Positions 1 through 11,367 are shown, counted from the stretch's first letter. The stretch: 64,000 nt of DNA from Alkalibacterium kapii (GCF_007988865.1 NZ_BJUY01000006.1:38125-102124), one strand, 5' to 3'. Program-made: numbers and translations. Notes: a model not told the origin generated them from the letters alone.

Positions 1-362
1 TCCAACCGATCGATGATGTTTCTCACCTGGTCTTTTTTACCTGACCACATTTCTGCGTACATTTCGATATGCTCTGTCCCCGTGAAATTTTCATGCAGAT
101 CGGACTGATCAGGGAAAAATGTGATCAACTGATGCAGTTTCAGTACATCCTTGTCTTTTGACGTATATTCTTTGTCATCGACAAAAATTTGTCCTGATTT
201 TACGGGAATGAACCGCATGATCGCATTGAACAAGGTCGTTTTCCCCGTCCCATTGGGCGCAACCAGACCGATGATCTGTCCATCAGTTAATTTGAAAGAG
301 ATATCATTTAAGATCTCGCGGTCTCCGTAAGCGACGGTTAAATTCTTTACTTCTAATGTCAT
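1..362 (-). CDS. ABC transporter ATP-binding protein (3' part cut off by window edge)
   Basis: This is the first 120 codons of an ABC ATPase; the rest lies left of the window. The reverse translation begins MTLEVKNLTVAYGDREIL and carries a Walker A region reading APNGTGKTT near residue 35, so the nucleotide-binding domain starts normally. Its ATG overlaps the TGA stop of the upstream permease gene in an ATGA (359-362), which implies translational coupling. It is the last visible gene of a three-gene operon with two integral membrane proteins, so it should energise an ABC-2 type exporter. The Q-loop, signature and Walker B are not in view, and the substrate cannot be inferred. Confidence 0.9.
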   Translation of the reverse strand, partial: MTLEVKNLTVAYGDREILNDISFKLTDGQIIGLVAPNGTGKTTLFNAIMRFIPVKSGQIFVDDKEYTSKDKDVLKLHQLITFFPDQSDLHENFTGTEHIEMYAEMWSGKKDQVRNIIDRL

Positions 363-1552
363 TGCGTTACTCTCCTTTTCAGTCCAGATCGACGAGTCGG
401 GATCAATTTAAAGATGATATGGAAAACAGCTTCAAGGAACAACCAGACACCCAGCGATACGATCGGTAATTTCCAGAAGGTGATGCCGGGAAGGTTGAAT
501 AGTCGGGCACTTTCCCCTTTCACAACCGAAATGACTTCCGTATAAAAAGACGGTTGCCAGGACGTTATCGGATCAAATACCATCCATAACTGCGGAAGGA
601 AAAACAGAACAGCCGCGATGAAAAGCGTCAGGTAAATATTTTGGATCATCCAGCTGAGGCCGGTAATGATCAGCAGTAAAATGTAGCTGACGAGCATGCC
701 AAGACCGAATAACAACAGCCCGTACTCCCACAATGGAATATATGTTATGGTTTGATCAATGTAAAGAGCAACAGGATAACTTAAGCTTCCGGTCGTTTCA
801 AAAAATAGTGATAGAACGTAGCTTACCCCGAATCCCAGCAAGGCACTTACCCAAGTCATCAGCCACAGTATAAAGCTGCGTGTGCGCCACTCTGTTTTTA
901 AAGGCACCGGTAAGCCCTGCGTCACACTATAATGATTTACTTGATCTTTCGTGAAATGATCTCCGGCCAGCAAAGCAATAAAAATAAATAAAACAATCGA
1001 AATAAACAGTTCCAGCTCTGCTTTTAAAATCTCGGATGATGCATAGGGATTCCATTCAATAGCTAAATCATTTTCAGCCAGGGCAGCATAAAAGGCAAGC
1101 TCTTGTTCGATCTCAGCTTTTGTAGGTAAGTAGACAGATGTTAATATGTCGTGGGACTCAAAGGCTGTGGCCTCAAGTAAAAACAGATTGTTTTCTGCCA
1201 TCTGTCTCCCGTTTTCCAAATAATTGGAAACAACATCTTCCACGCCTTCCACCGTATTGCCTTCACGCTGGGATAAGATATAACGGTTAAGCCCGATCAA
1301 AGTGGAATTACGTCCTAGACGTCGTTCCACTTCTTCTCCAAGTTCTCCTTCAAAATGCGCATCGGGGATCAGTTTGAAAATATTATGAGCATCACTGTAT
1401 TCTGAACGCAGCTGTATTTCAGGTAAAACGATATTCTGCTGACGGTAAAGCAAGGAGAATGAACCTAAGAACAGAAATAAACCAATAAGTATCAATCGTG
1501 TTTTCCAGTCCCTTAAAAGTAAACGTCCATTCCATTTTAAAATACGTTTCAT
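359..1552 (-). CDS. ABC-2 type exporter permease-like membrane protein
   Basis: The protein has 397 residues. One transmembrane helix lies at about residues 19-37, followed by a hydrophilic outside loop of roughly 140 residues, then about five more helices (around 178-197, 224-250, 272-298, 303-322 and 360-382). This layout, with a large loop between helix 1 and the rest, is common in ABC-2 permeases of bacteriocin or antibiotic exporters. The stop codon overlaps the start of the ATPase gene, and the gene lies 10 bp after a second permease of the same layout. The two permeases probably form a heterodimer. The family assignment rests on topology and operon context, not on a recognised motif. 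The transported substrate is unknown. Confidence 0.75.
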   Translation of the reverse strand: MKRILKWNGRLLLRDWKTRLILIGLFLFLGSFSLLYRQQNIVLPEIQLRSEYSDAHNIFKLIPDAHFEGELGEEVERRLGRNSTLIGLNRYILSQREGNTVEGVEDVVSNYLENGRQMAENNLFLLEATAFESHDILTSVYLPTKAEIEQELAFYAALAENDLAIEWNPYASSEILKAELELFISIVLFIFIALLAGDHFTKDQVNHYSVTQGLPVPLKTEWRTRSFILWLMTWVSALLGFGVSYVLSLFFETTGSLSYPVALYIDQTITYIPLWEYGLLLFGLGMLVSYILLLIITGLSWMIQNIYLTLFIAAVLFFLPQLWMVFDPITSWQPSFYTEVISVVKGESARLFNLPGITFWKLPIVSLGVWLFLEAVFHIIFKLIPTRRSGLKRRVTQ

Positions 1553-1562
1553 CCTTCTCCTC

Positions 1563-2729
1563 CTATCTTAAGTAAGCCTGTCGCTTGATCGATTTAGCCG
1601 CTGTGTAATTCAGTATCTCAATAATGAGTAAAGTCACAGCGAGAACAACCAAACCTCTATCATAAGGAAGACCCAGTCTATTCGTTATAACTTCCCCAAA
1701 GGAGTAATAACTTTGTGGATAAAAAGACAGCGGGATACCAAAAAGCTTGTCCGTGGCAGCACTGTAATAAAGTTGTGGGAACAAAAGAACAAATACTGAT
1801 GCGATAAAGGTTACGGTATCATGTTTGATTATCAGACTGAACAGTGTATTCAGTCGTGTGAACCCGTACATTAAAACAATTAGATAAGGCAGACTTTTTA
1901 CTAAGAATGTCCCGATTTCCATTGTAGATGGTGAAGGAGGTAAATAGGCTGAAGCAGCTTCTTTTATTATTCCGACCGGCATAGCGAAAGAACCGAAACC
2001 ATGGAGCAGTCCGTTTAAAAGAATAAAGAGAGTCGTCAACCCGACAAAGAATACGGTTGCAAATCCGAGCGCTGCTACTGACTGAATAAACAAATAATTA
2101 AACCAGTTAAAAGGGACCCCTGCTTTTTGTGTGCGCAGTGACCGATCCTTTATGATGACATCACTGATCATGAAAAGTAATATCAAAAGCAGGACATAAG
2201 GACCTTTGCCGATCAAGAACAGATGAAGCTGCTGCAGACTCGTCCGTTCGTGCACCATATGAAAAGTCAAAGGTTCTGCTTTATTTAAATAATAGTCTGT
2301 TTTCTGTTCAGTAAAGTACTGTTCATCATTGTAACCTTGAATGGCAAATGCTCTTCCCAAGTCATCTTCTTTCTCTTTGTCAACCGGTCTATAAGGGATT
2401 TCAAGATACCGTCTGACATCACCGTTGTTCAATACTGTCAGTAATTCCCGCTGGTTCACATATTCATTTCTGGCAACCTCATACGCACTCGTTCCGGTGA
2501 AAAAGGTAGGAACAGTGATCCCCTTCTCCAGTTGATCCTCAAAGGTCTGCCGATTTGCTTCCATCTGGCGCTCGAGCTGGGTGATATCGACTTCATTGGC
2601 TCCCGGTCTATTGGGTAAAAGTATCAAACTATGTAAAAGAACGCCGCCTAAACACAAAACCATGACTAACCGATTTTTTTTATTCCGCCACATATAAGTG
2701 ACTGTTTCACTCATTATCTGTCTTATCAT
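1563..2729 (-). CDS. ABC-2 type exporter permease-like membrane protein, first gene of operon
   Basis: The protein has 388 residues with the same plan as its neighbour: helix 1 at about 20-38, an outside loop of about 130 residues rich in charged residues, then helices at about 172-192, 208-235, 278-320 and 352-376. Sequence identity with the downstream permease is low by eye, but length and topology match, suggesting an old duplication or paired half-transporters. It is the promoter-proximal gene of the exporter operon read toward the left edge. No peptide precursor, immunity gene or sensor kinase sits beside it within the window, so a bacteriocin role is not supported here. Confidence 0.72.
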   Translation of the reverse strand: MIRQIMSETVTYMWRNKKNRLVMVLCLGGVLLHSLILLPNRPGANEVDITQLERQMEANRQTFEDQLEKGITVPTFFTGTSAYEVARNEYVNQRELLTVLNNGDVRRYLEIPYRPVDKEKEDDLGRAFAIQGYNDEQYFTEQKTDYYLNKAEPLTFHMVHERTSLQQLHLFLIGKGPYVLLLILLFMISDVIIKDRSLRTQKAGVPFNWFNYLFIQSVAALGFATVFFVGLTTLFILLNGLLHGFGSFAMPVGIIKEAASAYLPPSPSTMEIGTFLVKSLPYLIVLMYGFTRLNTLFSLIIKHDTVTFIASVFVLLFPQLYYSAATDKLFGIPLSFYPQSYYSFGEVITNRLGLPYDRGLVVLAVTLLIIEILNYTAAKSIKRQAYLR

Positions 2730-2918
2730 ATAATCGCCCTTTATTGTTTTTATAACTCATTTGTTTAATCATTTTATCATATAAACACAACAAATAAAGG
2801 TTATTTATCATTTTAATTTAATCTTCAAGTATCAATAAAGTGATTTCTACTTTATTACTCAAGGGGCACTGGTCCACCAATAGTGTTTCGGTGTATCTCT
2901 TTTTTAATTAAAAGGTTT

Positions 2919-2940
2919 ATCCTCGTCTGCTGACGAGGAT
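2919..2940. terminator. Hairpin between ABC operon promoter region and GNAT gene
   Basis: A perfect 9-bp stem, ATCCTCGTC pairing with GACGAGGAT, has a 4-nt loop. It lies downstream of the minus-strand acetyltransferase gene. The following T-run on the minus strand is interrupted, so it is a moderate terminator candidate. It may also belong to the 51-bp repeat tract that begins beside it. Confidence 0.45.
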
Positions 2941-2979
2941 TTCATTTTGAGCGTGTCTACGTTTTTTTAGTTTTTGAGT

Positions 2980-3132
2980 CAAGTTGAGTAGCGCAACATG
3001 TTTAATCGTACTCTTTTGATCGTCTTTTGACTACTCAGAAGGATTTTATTTTGGGTTAGTTGATATGGGTGATATATCGACCTACTCACAAGAGTTTTAC
3101 TTTGAGTTGTACCATATCATTGCTCTATCTAC
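2980..3132. repeat. 51-bp tandem repeat tract D (GAGT/ACTC type)
   Basis: Two clear units start with CTACTCA at 3031 and 3082, exactly 51 bp apart, and share TTTTA-TTTG-GT in the same phase. A degenerate third unit precedes them, and a related TTCATTTTGAG at 2941 is about 104 bp upstream of its counterpart. The last unit runs into the final codons of the acetyltransferase gene. The segment CTTTTGATCGTCTTT (3013-3027) also occurs in tract B at 45622, which links two tracts that otherwise differ. Arms ACTC and GAGT alternate, as in tract A. Confidence 0.7.
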
Positions 3133-3608
3133 CAAAACTCCTCGTATAAATACCAGGTATCACAAGCGTTATGCTCTGATCCTTCCAAAGGTTCACTCAA
3201 CTTTTTAAATCCATATTTTTCGTAGAGGTTGTTTGCTGTATCAAGGGCAGCGAATGTATCGATATAGCAGGCTCCATAATTTTCTTCCGCAAATTCCAGC
3301 GCCTTTTTCATCAATAAATGCCCGTATCCCTTCCCCTGTTCCTGATCACTGATATAAAGTTTCTGCAGTTCCCCCACTGTTTCACTTTGACCAAATGAAC
3401 CGATCCCGCCTCCTCCAATGACTTTTCCTTCTTTATCAAGAACCCAGTAAGCATGGTTCGGTTTTTGGTAATAATCATAGAGCGAAAACAAATATGGATC
3501 GTAGTAAGCTGTCCCCGGTAAATTCAAACCTCTCTTTTCTAGCGATTCTTGAACGATTTCTCCCACTGCATGATTGTCTCTCTTCTCGATAGGTCTCAAT
3601 TTAACCAT
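3129..3608 (-). CDS. GNAT family N-acetyltransferase
   Basis: The protein has 159 residues and one GNAT fold. The acetyl-CoA pyrophosphate loop is visible as QEQGKGYGHLL near residues 90-100 (Q-x-x-G-x-G type), preceded by the usual LQKLYI strand, and the C-terminal N-x-Y-E-K-Y-G-F-K motif is at about 127-135. The start is supported by a GGGGGAG ribosome binding site. It is a single-gene unit. The substrate cannot be read from sequence. Small-molecule or antibiotic acetylation is possible, and so is protein N-acetylation. The final codons coincide with the edge of a 51-bp repeat tract, so the C terminus may have been altered by the repeat. Confidence 0.85.
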   Translation of the reverse strand: MVKLRPIEKRDNHAVGEIVQESLEKRGLNLPGTAYYDPYLFSLYDYYQKPNHAYWVLDKEGKVIGGGGIGSFGQSETVGELQKLYISDQEQGKGYGHLLMKKALEFAEENYGACYIDTFAALDTANNLYEKYGFKKLSEPLEGSEHNACDTWYLYEEFW

Positions 3609-3739
3609 CTCATTCTCCCCCTTATTTCTTGAAGTATAGCGGTTACTTTATTTTCCTTCAATATTATAGAGTATATGGTTGCATAATTATGAATAGAGTT
3701 TGTTATACTTATGAAGTAGAAGAAGGAGGATGGTAGAAT

Positions 3740-4714
3740 ATGATACGTTTTGATAATGTCACAAAGCGTTACGATGGTAAAGCTGTCGTTTCTGATTTCA
3801 ATCTTGAAATCAATGAAGGCGAATTTTTTGTCCTTATTGGTCCAAGTGGAAGCGGCAAAACAACAACGCTTAAAATGATCAACAAATTGATTCTTTTATC
3901 AGAAGGATATTTATATATCGAGAATGAAAAAATAAGTGAATACGACATACAGGAACTTCGGTGGAACATTGGCTATGTCCTGCAGCAGATCGCTCTTTTC
4001 CCGAATATGACTGTTGAAGAAAATATAACGGTCGTGCCTGAAATGATGAAATGGTCTAAAAAAGATATGAAAGATCGTGTCACAGAACTGCTTTCCAGTG
4101 TTGGTTTGGATCCTGAAACTTACCGTAATCGTTATGCGGCCGAACTGTCAGGAGGAGAACAGCAGCGCGTGGGTGTGATTCGTGCATTGGCTGCTAATCC
4201 CGATATTATTCTGATGGATGAACCATTTGGCGCTTTAGATCCGATCACACGCAACAGCCTGCAGCAGGATGTTATGAAATTGCAGCGTCAATTCAAAAAG
4301 ACTGTTGTTTTTGTGACACATGATATGCAGGAAGCGATACAGCTTGGTGACCGTATTTGTGTGATGAATAAAGGAAAAATCGAACAAGTTGGCACAGCTG
4401 AGGAGATACTCAAATATCCAGCAAATGATTTTGTTAAAGAATTCCTTCGTACCGGCTTACCTCACTATGATGGTGAAAAGACGGTTCAGACTCTTCTGGA
4501 TAAAGGATTCTATTCAACTGAAGCGGACAGTTACGGTGACACAGTATCTATCGAAATGGATTTAGATGACCTGACGCTTTCGCTGGCACGTTTTAATACG
4601 GTCAAGGTTAAATCAGCGCAAGAACCAGTTTATATAAACAGGGAACACCTGATATACTATTACGCTGATGACATCCATGGTAAAACGACAAAAAGAAAAG
4701 AGGTTGACGCATGA
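3740..4714 (+). CDS. opuCA: Glycine betaine/carnitine/choline ABC transporter ATP-binding protein (OpuCA-like)
   Basis: This is the cytoplasmic ATPase of an osmoprotectant importer. It shows Walker A GPSGSGKTT near residue 32, a Q-loop at VLQQIALFPNMTV, the signature LSGGEQQR near 137, Walker B IILMDEP near 158 and the H-loop THD. This matches the OpuCA/ProV subfamily. At 324 residues it is shorter than OpuCA proteins with two full CBS domains. The C-terminal 90 residues are acidic and show no clear CBS pair, so ionic-strength sensing through CBS domains may be reduced or absent. Its TGA overlaps the ATG of the next gene (ATGA), so the pair is coupled. A TTGCAT/TATACT-like promoter lies about 50 bp upstream and an AGGAGG-type ribosome binding site precedes the start. 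Confidence 0.9.
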   Translation: MIRFDNVTKRYDGKAVVSDFNLEINEGEFFVLIGPSGSGKTTTLKMINKLILLSEGYLYIENEKISEYDIQELRWNIGYVLQQIALFPNMTVEENITVVPEMMKWSKKDMKDRVTELLSSVGLDPETYRNRYAAELSGGEQQRVGVIRALAANPDIILMDEPFGALDPITRNSLQQDVMKLQRQFKKTVVFVTHDMQEAIQLGDRICVMNKGKIEQVGTAEEILKYPANDFVKEFLRTGLPHYDGEKTVQTLLDKGFYSTEADSYGDTVSIEMDLDDLTLSLARFNTVKVKSAQEPVYINREHLIYYYADDIHGKTTKRKEVDA

Positions 4715-6231
4715 GTGTCCTGTTGGAAACACTACAAGACAGACAGCAAGACTTGTGGATCGCTTTGATCGAACACATGCAATTGTCATTTATCTCACTG
4801 TTCATTGCAGTGCTTATTGCTGTCCCTTTAGGTATCTTTTTAATGAGTCATAAAAAAATTGCGGAACCAATCATTCAAGTGACAGCTATTTTTCAGACGA
4901 TTCCTTCTCTTGCAATCTTAGGACTTTTGATTCCTCTGGTTGGAATAGGATTTGTTCCGGCAATCACAGCTCTGATCGTTTATGCCCTGCTCCCAATTCT
5001 CAGAAATACATACACCGGGTTAACGGGTATCGATCCTTCACTTAATGAAGCCGCCGATGCGATGGGCATGAATAAATCGCGGAAGTTGATAAAAGTTCAG
5101 CTCCCTTTAGCTTTACCCGTAATCATGGCAGGTATAAGAACGGCTACTGTCCTGATCATTGGTACTGCAACAGTTGCTGCACTGATTGGTGCCGGGGGTT
5201 TGGGAAGTCTGATCCTTTTAGGGATCGACCGCGGAAACAACGCTTTGATTATTTTAGGCGCTGTTCCTGCAGCTTTACTCGCAATTCTTTTTGACCGTCT
5301 GCTCAGTTATCTTCAGCATACGTCGTTCAAAAAAACTGCTATTATTTTAGGCTCGGCAATCCTTGTTATCGGTGGGGTGCTTATCATTCCACTTTTCAAT
5401 TCAGAAGATGACGATATAGTTATCTCTGGAAAGCTCGGCGCGGAACCTGAGATTTTGATGAATGTCTACAAACTTTTAATCGAACAGGAAACCGATCTTT
5501 CCGTTGAAGTGGAACCAAACTTAGGTAAAACGACTTTCGTTTTCAATGCATTAGGATCGGGAGAAATTGATATTTATACCGAATTTACCGGTACTGTTTT
5601 AGGAAATTTCTTTGACATCGTCCCAGAACCAGGAGTAGCTAAAGAAGATGTTTATGAAGAAGCCCGGGATAAATTGGCGGAAGAATATGACATGACCCTG
5701 CTTGATCCGATGGCTTTCAACAATACCTATGCCTTAGCTGTCACATCAGATTTTGCAGAAAAATACGATCTGGAAACAATCTCTGATTTGAAAGCCGTTG
5801 AAAATGAAGTCAGCGCCGGCTTCACGCTAGAATTCAATGACCGTGAAGATGGCTATCCTGGCATCCAGAAGATGTACGACCTGACCTTTGGCGAAGTGAT
5901 CACGATGGAACCGCAACTCCGCTATGAAGCAACGGAACAAGGGGATGTCAATCTAATCGATGCCTATAGTACAGACAGTCAGATCGAAGTATACGATCTG
6001 GTTGTTTTGGAAGATGATATGGAACTATTCCCTCCTTATCAAGGTGCACCATTAATGAAAACAGAACTGATCGAAGAATATCCTGAAATCGAAGAAGCTT
6101 TCTCTGTATTGGATGGAGAAATCACAAGTGACCAGATGAGAGAAATGAATTATCAGGTAGACGTGGAGGATCGTCCAGCAGAAGAAGTGGCACGGGAGTT
6201 TTTGATCGAAGAAGGATTTATTGAAGAATAA
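4711..6231 (+). CDS. Fused permease and substrate-binding protein of OpuC-type osmoprotectant importer
   Basis: One 506-residue chain combines two normally separate subunits. Residues 1 to about 225 are a BPD-type permease with six helices and the EAA loop (NEAADAMGM near 110) that docks on the ATPase. Residues from about 232 to the end form a QAT-family receptor domain beginning IVISGKLGAEPEIL, with IDIYTEFTGT near 285, a typical choline/betaine/carnitine receptor motif. The last helix (about 207-228) anchors the receptor to the membrane, replacing a lipoprotein anchor. The fusion means two receptors per functional transporter. It is co-expressed with the ATPase gene and ends at a strong terminator. 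It probably imports compatible solutes under osmotic stress. Confidence 0.9.
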   Translation: MSVLLETLQDRQQDLWIALIEHMQLSFISLFIAVLIAVPLGIFLMSHKKIAEPIIQVTAIFQTIPSLAILGLLIPLVGIGFVPAITALIVYALLPILRNTYTGLTGIDPSLNEAADAMGMNKSRKLIKVQLPLALPVIMAGIRTATVLIIGTATVAALIGAGGLGSLILLGIDRGNNALIILGAVPAALLAILFDRLLSYLQHTSFKKTAIILGSAILVIGGVLIIPLFNSEDDDIVISGKLGAEPEILMNVYKLLIEQETDLSVEVEPNLGKTTFVFNALGSGEIDIYTEFTGTVLGNFFDIVPEPGVAKEDVYEEARDKLAEEYDMTLLDPMAFNNTYALAVTSDFAEKYDLETISDLKAVENEVSAGFTLEFNDREDGYPGIQKMYDLTFGEVITMEPQLRYEATEQGDVNLIDAYSTDSQIEVYDLVVLEDDMELFPPYQGAPLMKTELIEEYPEIEEAFSVLDGEITSDQMREMNYQVDVEDRPAEEVAREFLIEEGFIEE

Positions 6232-6272
6232 GGGATATATTGGAATAGTGTAGTGAGATTAAAAGAAAGATG

Positions 6273-6325
6273 AAAAAGCAGTTCAGCCTGTTTAAATCAA
6301 TGAACGGGATCTGAACTGCTTTTTT
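6273..6325 (+). terminator. Intrinsic terminator after opuC operon
   Basis: AAAAAGCAGTTCA (6273-6285) pairs with TGAACTGCTTTTT (6312-6324), giving a 13-bp stem followed by a T-tract. It lies about 40 bp after the stop of the permease-receptor gene. Confidence 0.85.
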
Positions 6326-6372
6326 ATATTTAAGGGGGTCTCAGTTGGTAACGATCTGATTACTGGAGCTTG

Positions 6373-6480
6373 GTTCGGTTGATGCTATTTTTGGAGTCTG
6401 GTGAATCAGCCGAAGTTGGCGATGTTCGGCACATTCGAGCAGCTTACTCTCTGATATCTGCCGAACTTGATAAAGGCTCA
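6373..6480. repeat. 51-bp repeat tract F (TTCGGC/GCCGAA type), two units
   Basis: TTCGG occurs at 6374 and 6425 and GCCGAA at 6409 and 6460: both pairs are 51 bp apart, and the forward-to-reverse arm distance is 35 bp. The same arms, period and 35-bp arm distance are found in the three-unit tract at 13113. This is therefore a second, shorter locus of the same family. No open frame of note runs through it. Confidence 0.75.
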
Positions 6481-8413
<1,933 letters not shown>

Positions 8414-8446
8414 AGTGTTACAGCTAAATCGAAAGGTGGAAACCAC

Positions 8447-10003
8447 GTGACTTCAGTCATTGATACAACAACATTAGAGAAACTCGTCGTACTGGATTTC
8501 GGGAGCCAGTATAATCAGCTGATCACACGTCGCATCAGAGAATTTGGTGTGTACTCTGAACTCCTTCCTCATACAACAACGGCCGAAGAACTGAAAAAAA
8601 TGAACGTCAAAGGCATTATCTTTTCCGGTGGCCCCATGAGTGTTTACGATAAGGGTGCTTTCTCAGTTGATCCAGAAATATTCAATCTAGGTATTCCGAT
8701 TCTAGGAATTTGCTATGGTATGCAGCTTATGACGTATATGCTTGGCGGCGAAGTGAAACCGAGTGAAAATCGTGAATACGGTAAAGCTGAAATTTCAGTC
8801 ACTGACCGTACGGCAGATTTATTTACATCTCTTGAAGCAGAAGAAAATGTCTGGATGAGTCATGGAGATTATGTGACATCTCCCCCAGAAGGCTTTACAA
8901 TCACCGCATCCAATGATCACTGTCCGATCAGTGCCATAGAAAATAGCGACAAGAATTTTCATGCCGTGCAGTTCCATCCAGAAGTACGGCATACTGAACA
9001 CGGTAATGAACTACTGCGTAACTTTGCCTTCAATGTCTGTGAGTGTTCCGGTAATTGGAGTATGCAGAACTTCATCGATATGGAAGTTGAAAAAATCAGA
9101 GACTTAGTCGGCGATAAAAAAGTACTGCTTGGCCTGTCTGGTGGTGTGGATTCCAGTGTGGTCGGTGTACTCTTAAATAAAGCCATTGGTGACCAGCTGA
9201 CGTGTATCTTTGTCGATCACGGACTACTCCGTAAAAATGAAGGCGACCAGGTCATGGAAAGTTTGGAAGGGAAGTTTGGTCTGAATATCATTCGGGTCGA
9301 TGCTAAAGATCGTTTTTTAAGAAAACTGGAAGGCATTTCTGATCCTGAACAAAAACGTAAAATTATCGGAAATGAATTTATTTATGTCTTCAATGATGAA
9401 GCAGCCAAACTCGACGGTATCGACTATCTCGCCCAAGGAACGCTTTATACCGATGTCATCGAAAGCGGCACTGCAACAGCTCAGACCATCAAGTCGCATC
9501 ATAACGTCGGCGGACTACCAGAAGATATGACTTTTGAGCTGATCGAGCCCTTGAATACCTTATTTAAAGATGAAGTGCGTGAACTCGGGATAGAACTCAA
9601 CATGCCTGAGTCCCTTGTCTGGCGCCAACCTTTCCCTGGACCAGGCCTTGGCATCCGGGTCATTGGTGAAATCACTGAAGATAAACTGAAAATCGTCAGA
9701 GAAAGCGACGCAATCTTACGTGACGAAATCAAAGAAGCTGGCTTAGACCGCGATATCTGGCAATACTTCACGGTCTTACCTGGATTCAAAAGTGTGGGGG
9801 TTATGGGTGACGCGAGAACGTATGACTATACGATTGGTATCCGCGCCATCACCTCAATCGACGGCATGACAGCAGACTTCGCCCGCATCCCATGGGACAT
9901 CCTGCAGAAGATCTCGGTCCGTATCGTCAATGAAGTCGATCACGTCAACCGTATCGTGTACGACATAACGAGCAAGCCACCTTCCACAGTTGAGTGGGAG
10001 TAG
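8447..10003 (+). CDS. guaA: GMP synthase, glutamine-hydrolysing
   Basis: This enzyme amidates XMP to GMP with ATP and glutamine. It has an N-terminal class I glutamine amidotransferase with nucleophile in GICYGMQ near residue 88 and a catalytic His in FHPEV. An ATP pyrophosphatase domain follows with the P-loop LSGGVDSS near 230, and the C-terminal dimerisation domain ends KPPSTVEWE. At 518 residues it is full length. The start is GTG with an AAAGGTGG ribosome binding site 8 bp upstream. It is the second gene of the guaBA operon and is closed by a long hairpin at 10124. Confidence 0.98.
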   Translation: MTSVIDTTTLEKLVVLDFGSQYNQLITRRIREFGVYSELLPHTTTAEELKKMNVKGIIFSGGPMSVYDKGAFSVDPEIFNLGIPILGICYGMQLMTYMLGGEVKPSENREYGKAEISVTDRTADLFTSLEAEENVWMSHGDYVTSPPEGFTITASNDHCPISAIENSDKNFHAVQFHPEVRHTEHGNELLRNFAFNVCECSGNWSMQNFIDMEVEKIRDLVGDKKVLLGLSGGVDSSVVGVLLNKAIGDQLTCIFVDHGLLRKNEGDQVMESLEGKFGLNIIRVDAKDRFLRKLEGISDPEQKRKIIGNEFIYVFNDEAAKLDGIDYLAQGTLYTDVIESGTATAQTIKSHHNVGGLPEDMTFELIEPLNTLFKDEVRELGIELNMPESLVWRQPFPGPGLGIRVIGEITEDKLKIVRESDAILRDEIKEAGLDRDIWQYFTVLPGFKSVGVMGDARTYDYTIGIRAITSIDGMTADFARIPWDILQKISVRIVNEVDHVNRIVYDITSKPPSTVEWE

Positions 10004-10123
10004 TCGCAAATATAAGTTTATAAATCAGTAATTTTAAAGTTTTAAGATTCTATACCTTAGAAAAATTGAATATTTTTTCACACTAACACATTAAATAATG
10101 TCACGTGGATTATAATTAAATAA

Positions 10124-10167
10124 AACATTAGAAGCCCGCAGCTTAATTACAGCGGGCTTCTAATGTT
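10124..10167. terminator. Bidirectional terminator between guaA and small gene
   Basis: AACATTAGAAGCCCGC pairs with GCGGGCTTCTAATGTT, a perfect 16-bp stem with a 12-nt loop. It serves guaA on the plus strand and the convergent small gene at 10184 on the minus strand. Confidence 0.85.
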
Positions 10168-10183
10168 TATAATTGAAATGTAT

Positions 10184-10402
10184 TTAGAGATATTGATGTA
10201 ACCACTCTGGCATATTTGAATCATCTAAAGTCCAAGATTCTTCAAGATTTTCATCTGTGTCCCAGATATTTTCATCACCATCAAAAAATTTTTGTCTGTG
10301 ACACTTATATTTATTAACTTCGTTTTCTTCTAATCTATATTCATTCCAATAATAATTTTGCTTGCCGTAACCTTTCCATTCATTTGTAGTATAGATAACC
10401 AT
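10184..10402 (-). CDS. Small acidic hypothetical protein
   Basis: The protein has 72 residues, rich in Trp, Tyr, Asp, Glu and Asn, with no membrane segment and no motif I recognise. A consensus ribosome binding site (GAAAGGAGAT) lies 5 bp before the ATG, and the reading frame ends 17 bp before a strong terminator, so it looks like a genuine monocistronic gene and not a chance frame. The aromatic-acidic composition (YYWNEY, DGDENIWDTDEN) resembles small soluble proteins of unknown role in Lactobacillales. No function is proposed. Confidence 0.7.
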   Translation of the reverse strand: MVIYTTNEWKGYGKQNYYWNEYRLEENEVNKYKCHRQKFFDGDENIWDTDENLEESWTLDDSNMPEWLHQYL

Positions 10403-11367
10403 AAAAATCTCCTTTCACAAATTAGTATTTAGTATACAGTAACTTTAAATCTTTTTCGTTCTTAACTCTACTAATTCTATTTTATTTAAGAAAGAATTCA
10501 TTAGAACTCGTATCATCAAACGTAAATCTACTATAGATTGTTCCGCTAATAAACTGATTTTATTCTTCACCTCTTAATTAAAAATCAATTCATATAATCA
10601 AAATCATAATTAAACATATTATCAATTAAGACAGAGACATCACAGTCTAATTAATGCGTTACTAATTAAAATTTATAAGTCAGGAGATAACTCTGTCCAT
10701 AATTCTTTTCAGAAGATTTTTAAGCATTAGTTTTATAACTAATTCATTCTGTATCACTTAAATATGTTACCTCAAATATATCCCAGATGTTTTGAAACCC
10801 TTTTCATCGTTGTTATAATTTATTCTATCACAATAAATCAGTTATAGAAACAGAAATAGACTTTTATTGAATCTCTCGTAATTAGAATAATTCATAATAA
10901 CAGTCTTAAGAAGGTATATCTATTAAACCTATTAGTAAAAAGATTTTTTTAAATCGTATTCTGGATTAAAAGAGACTATTAGAATTATATATAGGGAGTT
11001 AAGAAAAAATATTTTTTGGCCGTTTCCCCTGTACAATACTATCGTTGCAATGTATTTAAATTTTCCTAATTTTAGAACAACATAGAGATATATGCAATGC
11101 GTATCCAAAACAAAGCTTCAAAATGTCAGAAAAACTATATAGAAATAAGGCTACAATTTTTTCACAATTAAAAAGAGACATCCTCAAAAATGAGTGATGT
11201 CTCTTTTGTCTATCATACGTATTTTCTACCTGAACTTTAGTTTTACCGCTCAAAAATCAGCCAACCATCTCTAAAGTTAGAGTTTCAAAGAAAACTATAG
11301 TAGAATTATTTGTAAGAAGTTCTTTTGAATACGATGTATACTACTATAAAAATCGAGGAGAGGTTTT
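10403..11367. other. Long AT-rich intergenic region
   Basis: About 960 bp hold no open frame with a convincing ribosome binding site. Base composition is far more AT-rich than the flanking genes, and stop codons are frequent in all frames. The only structured element is a terminator-like hairpin at 11171-11207. It could be a decayed gene or an old insertion, but no recognisable fragment of a transposase or phage gene remains. Confidence 0.6.
11171..11207. terminator. Isolated terminator-like hairpin
   Basis: AAAAGAGACATC pairs with GATGTCTCTTTT (12 bp), with an inner CTCA/TGAG extension. It is not immediately downstream of any recognised gene, which suggests either a lost gene or an unannotated small RNA ending here. 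Confidence 0.6.

Noticed and set aside
11056..11253. 65-residue minus-strand frame
   Set aside because: It spans a terminator hairpin, has no ribosome binding site and has frequent rare-looking composition.
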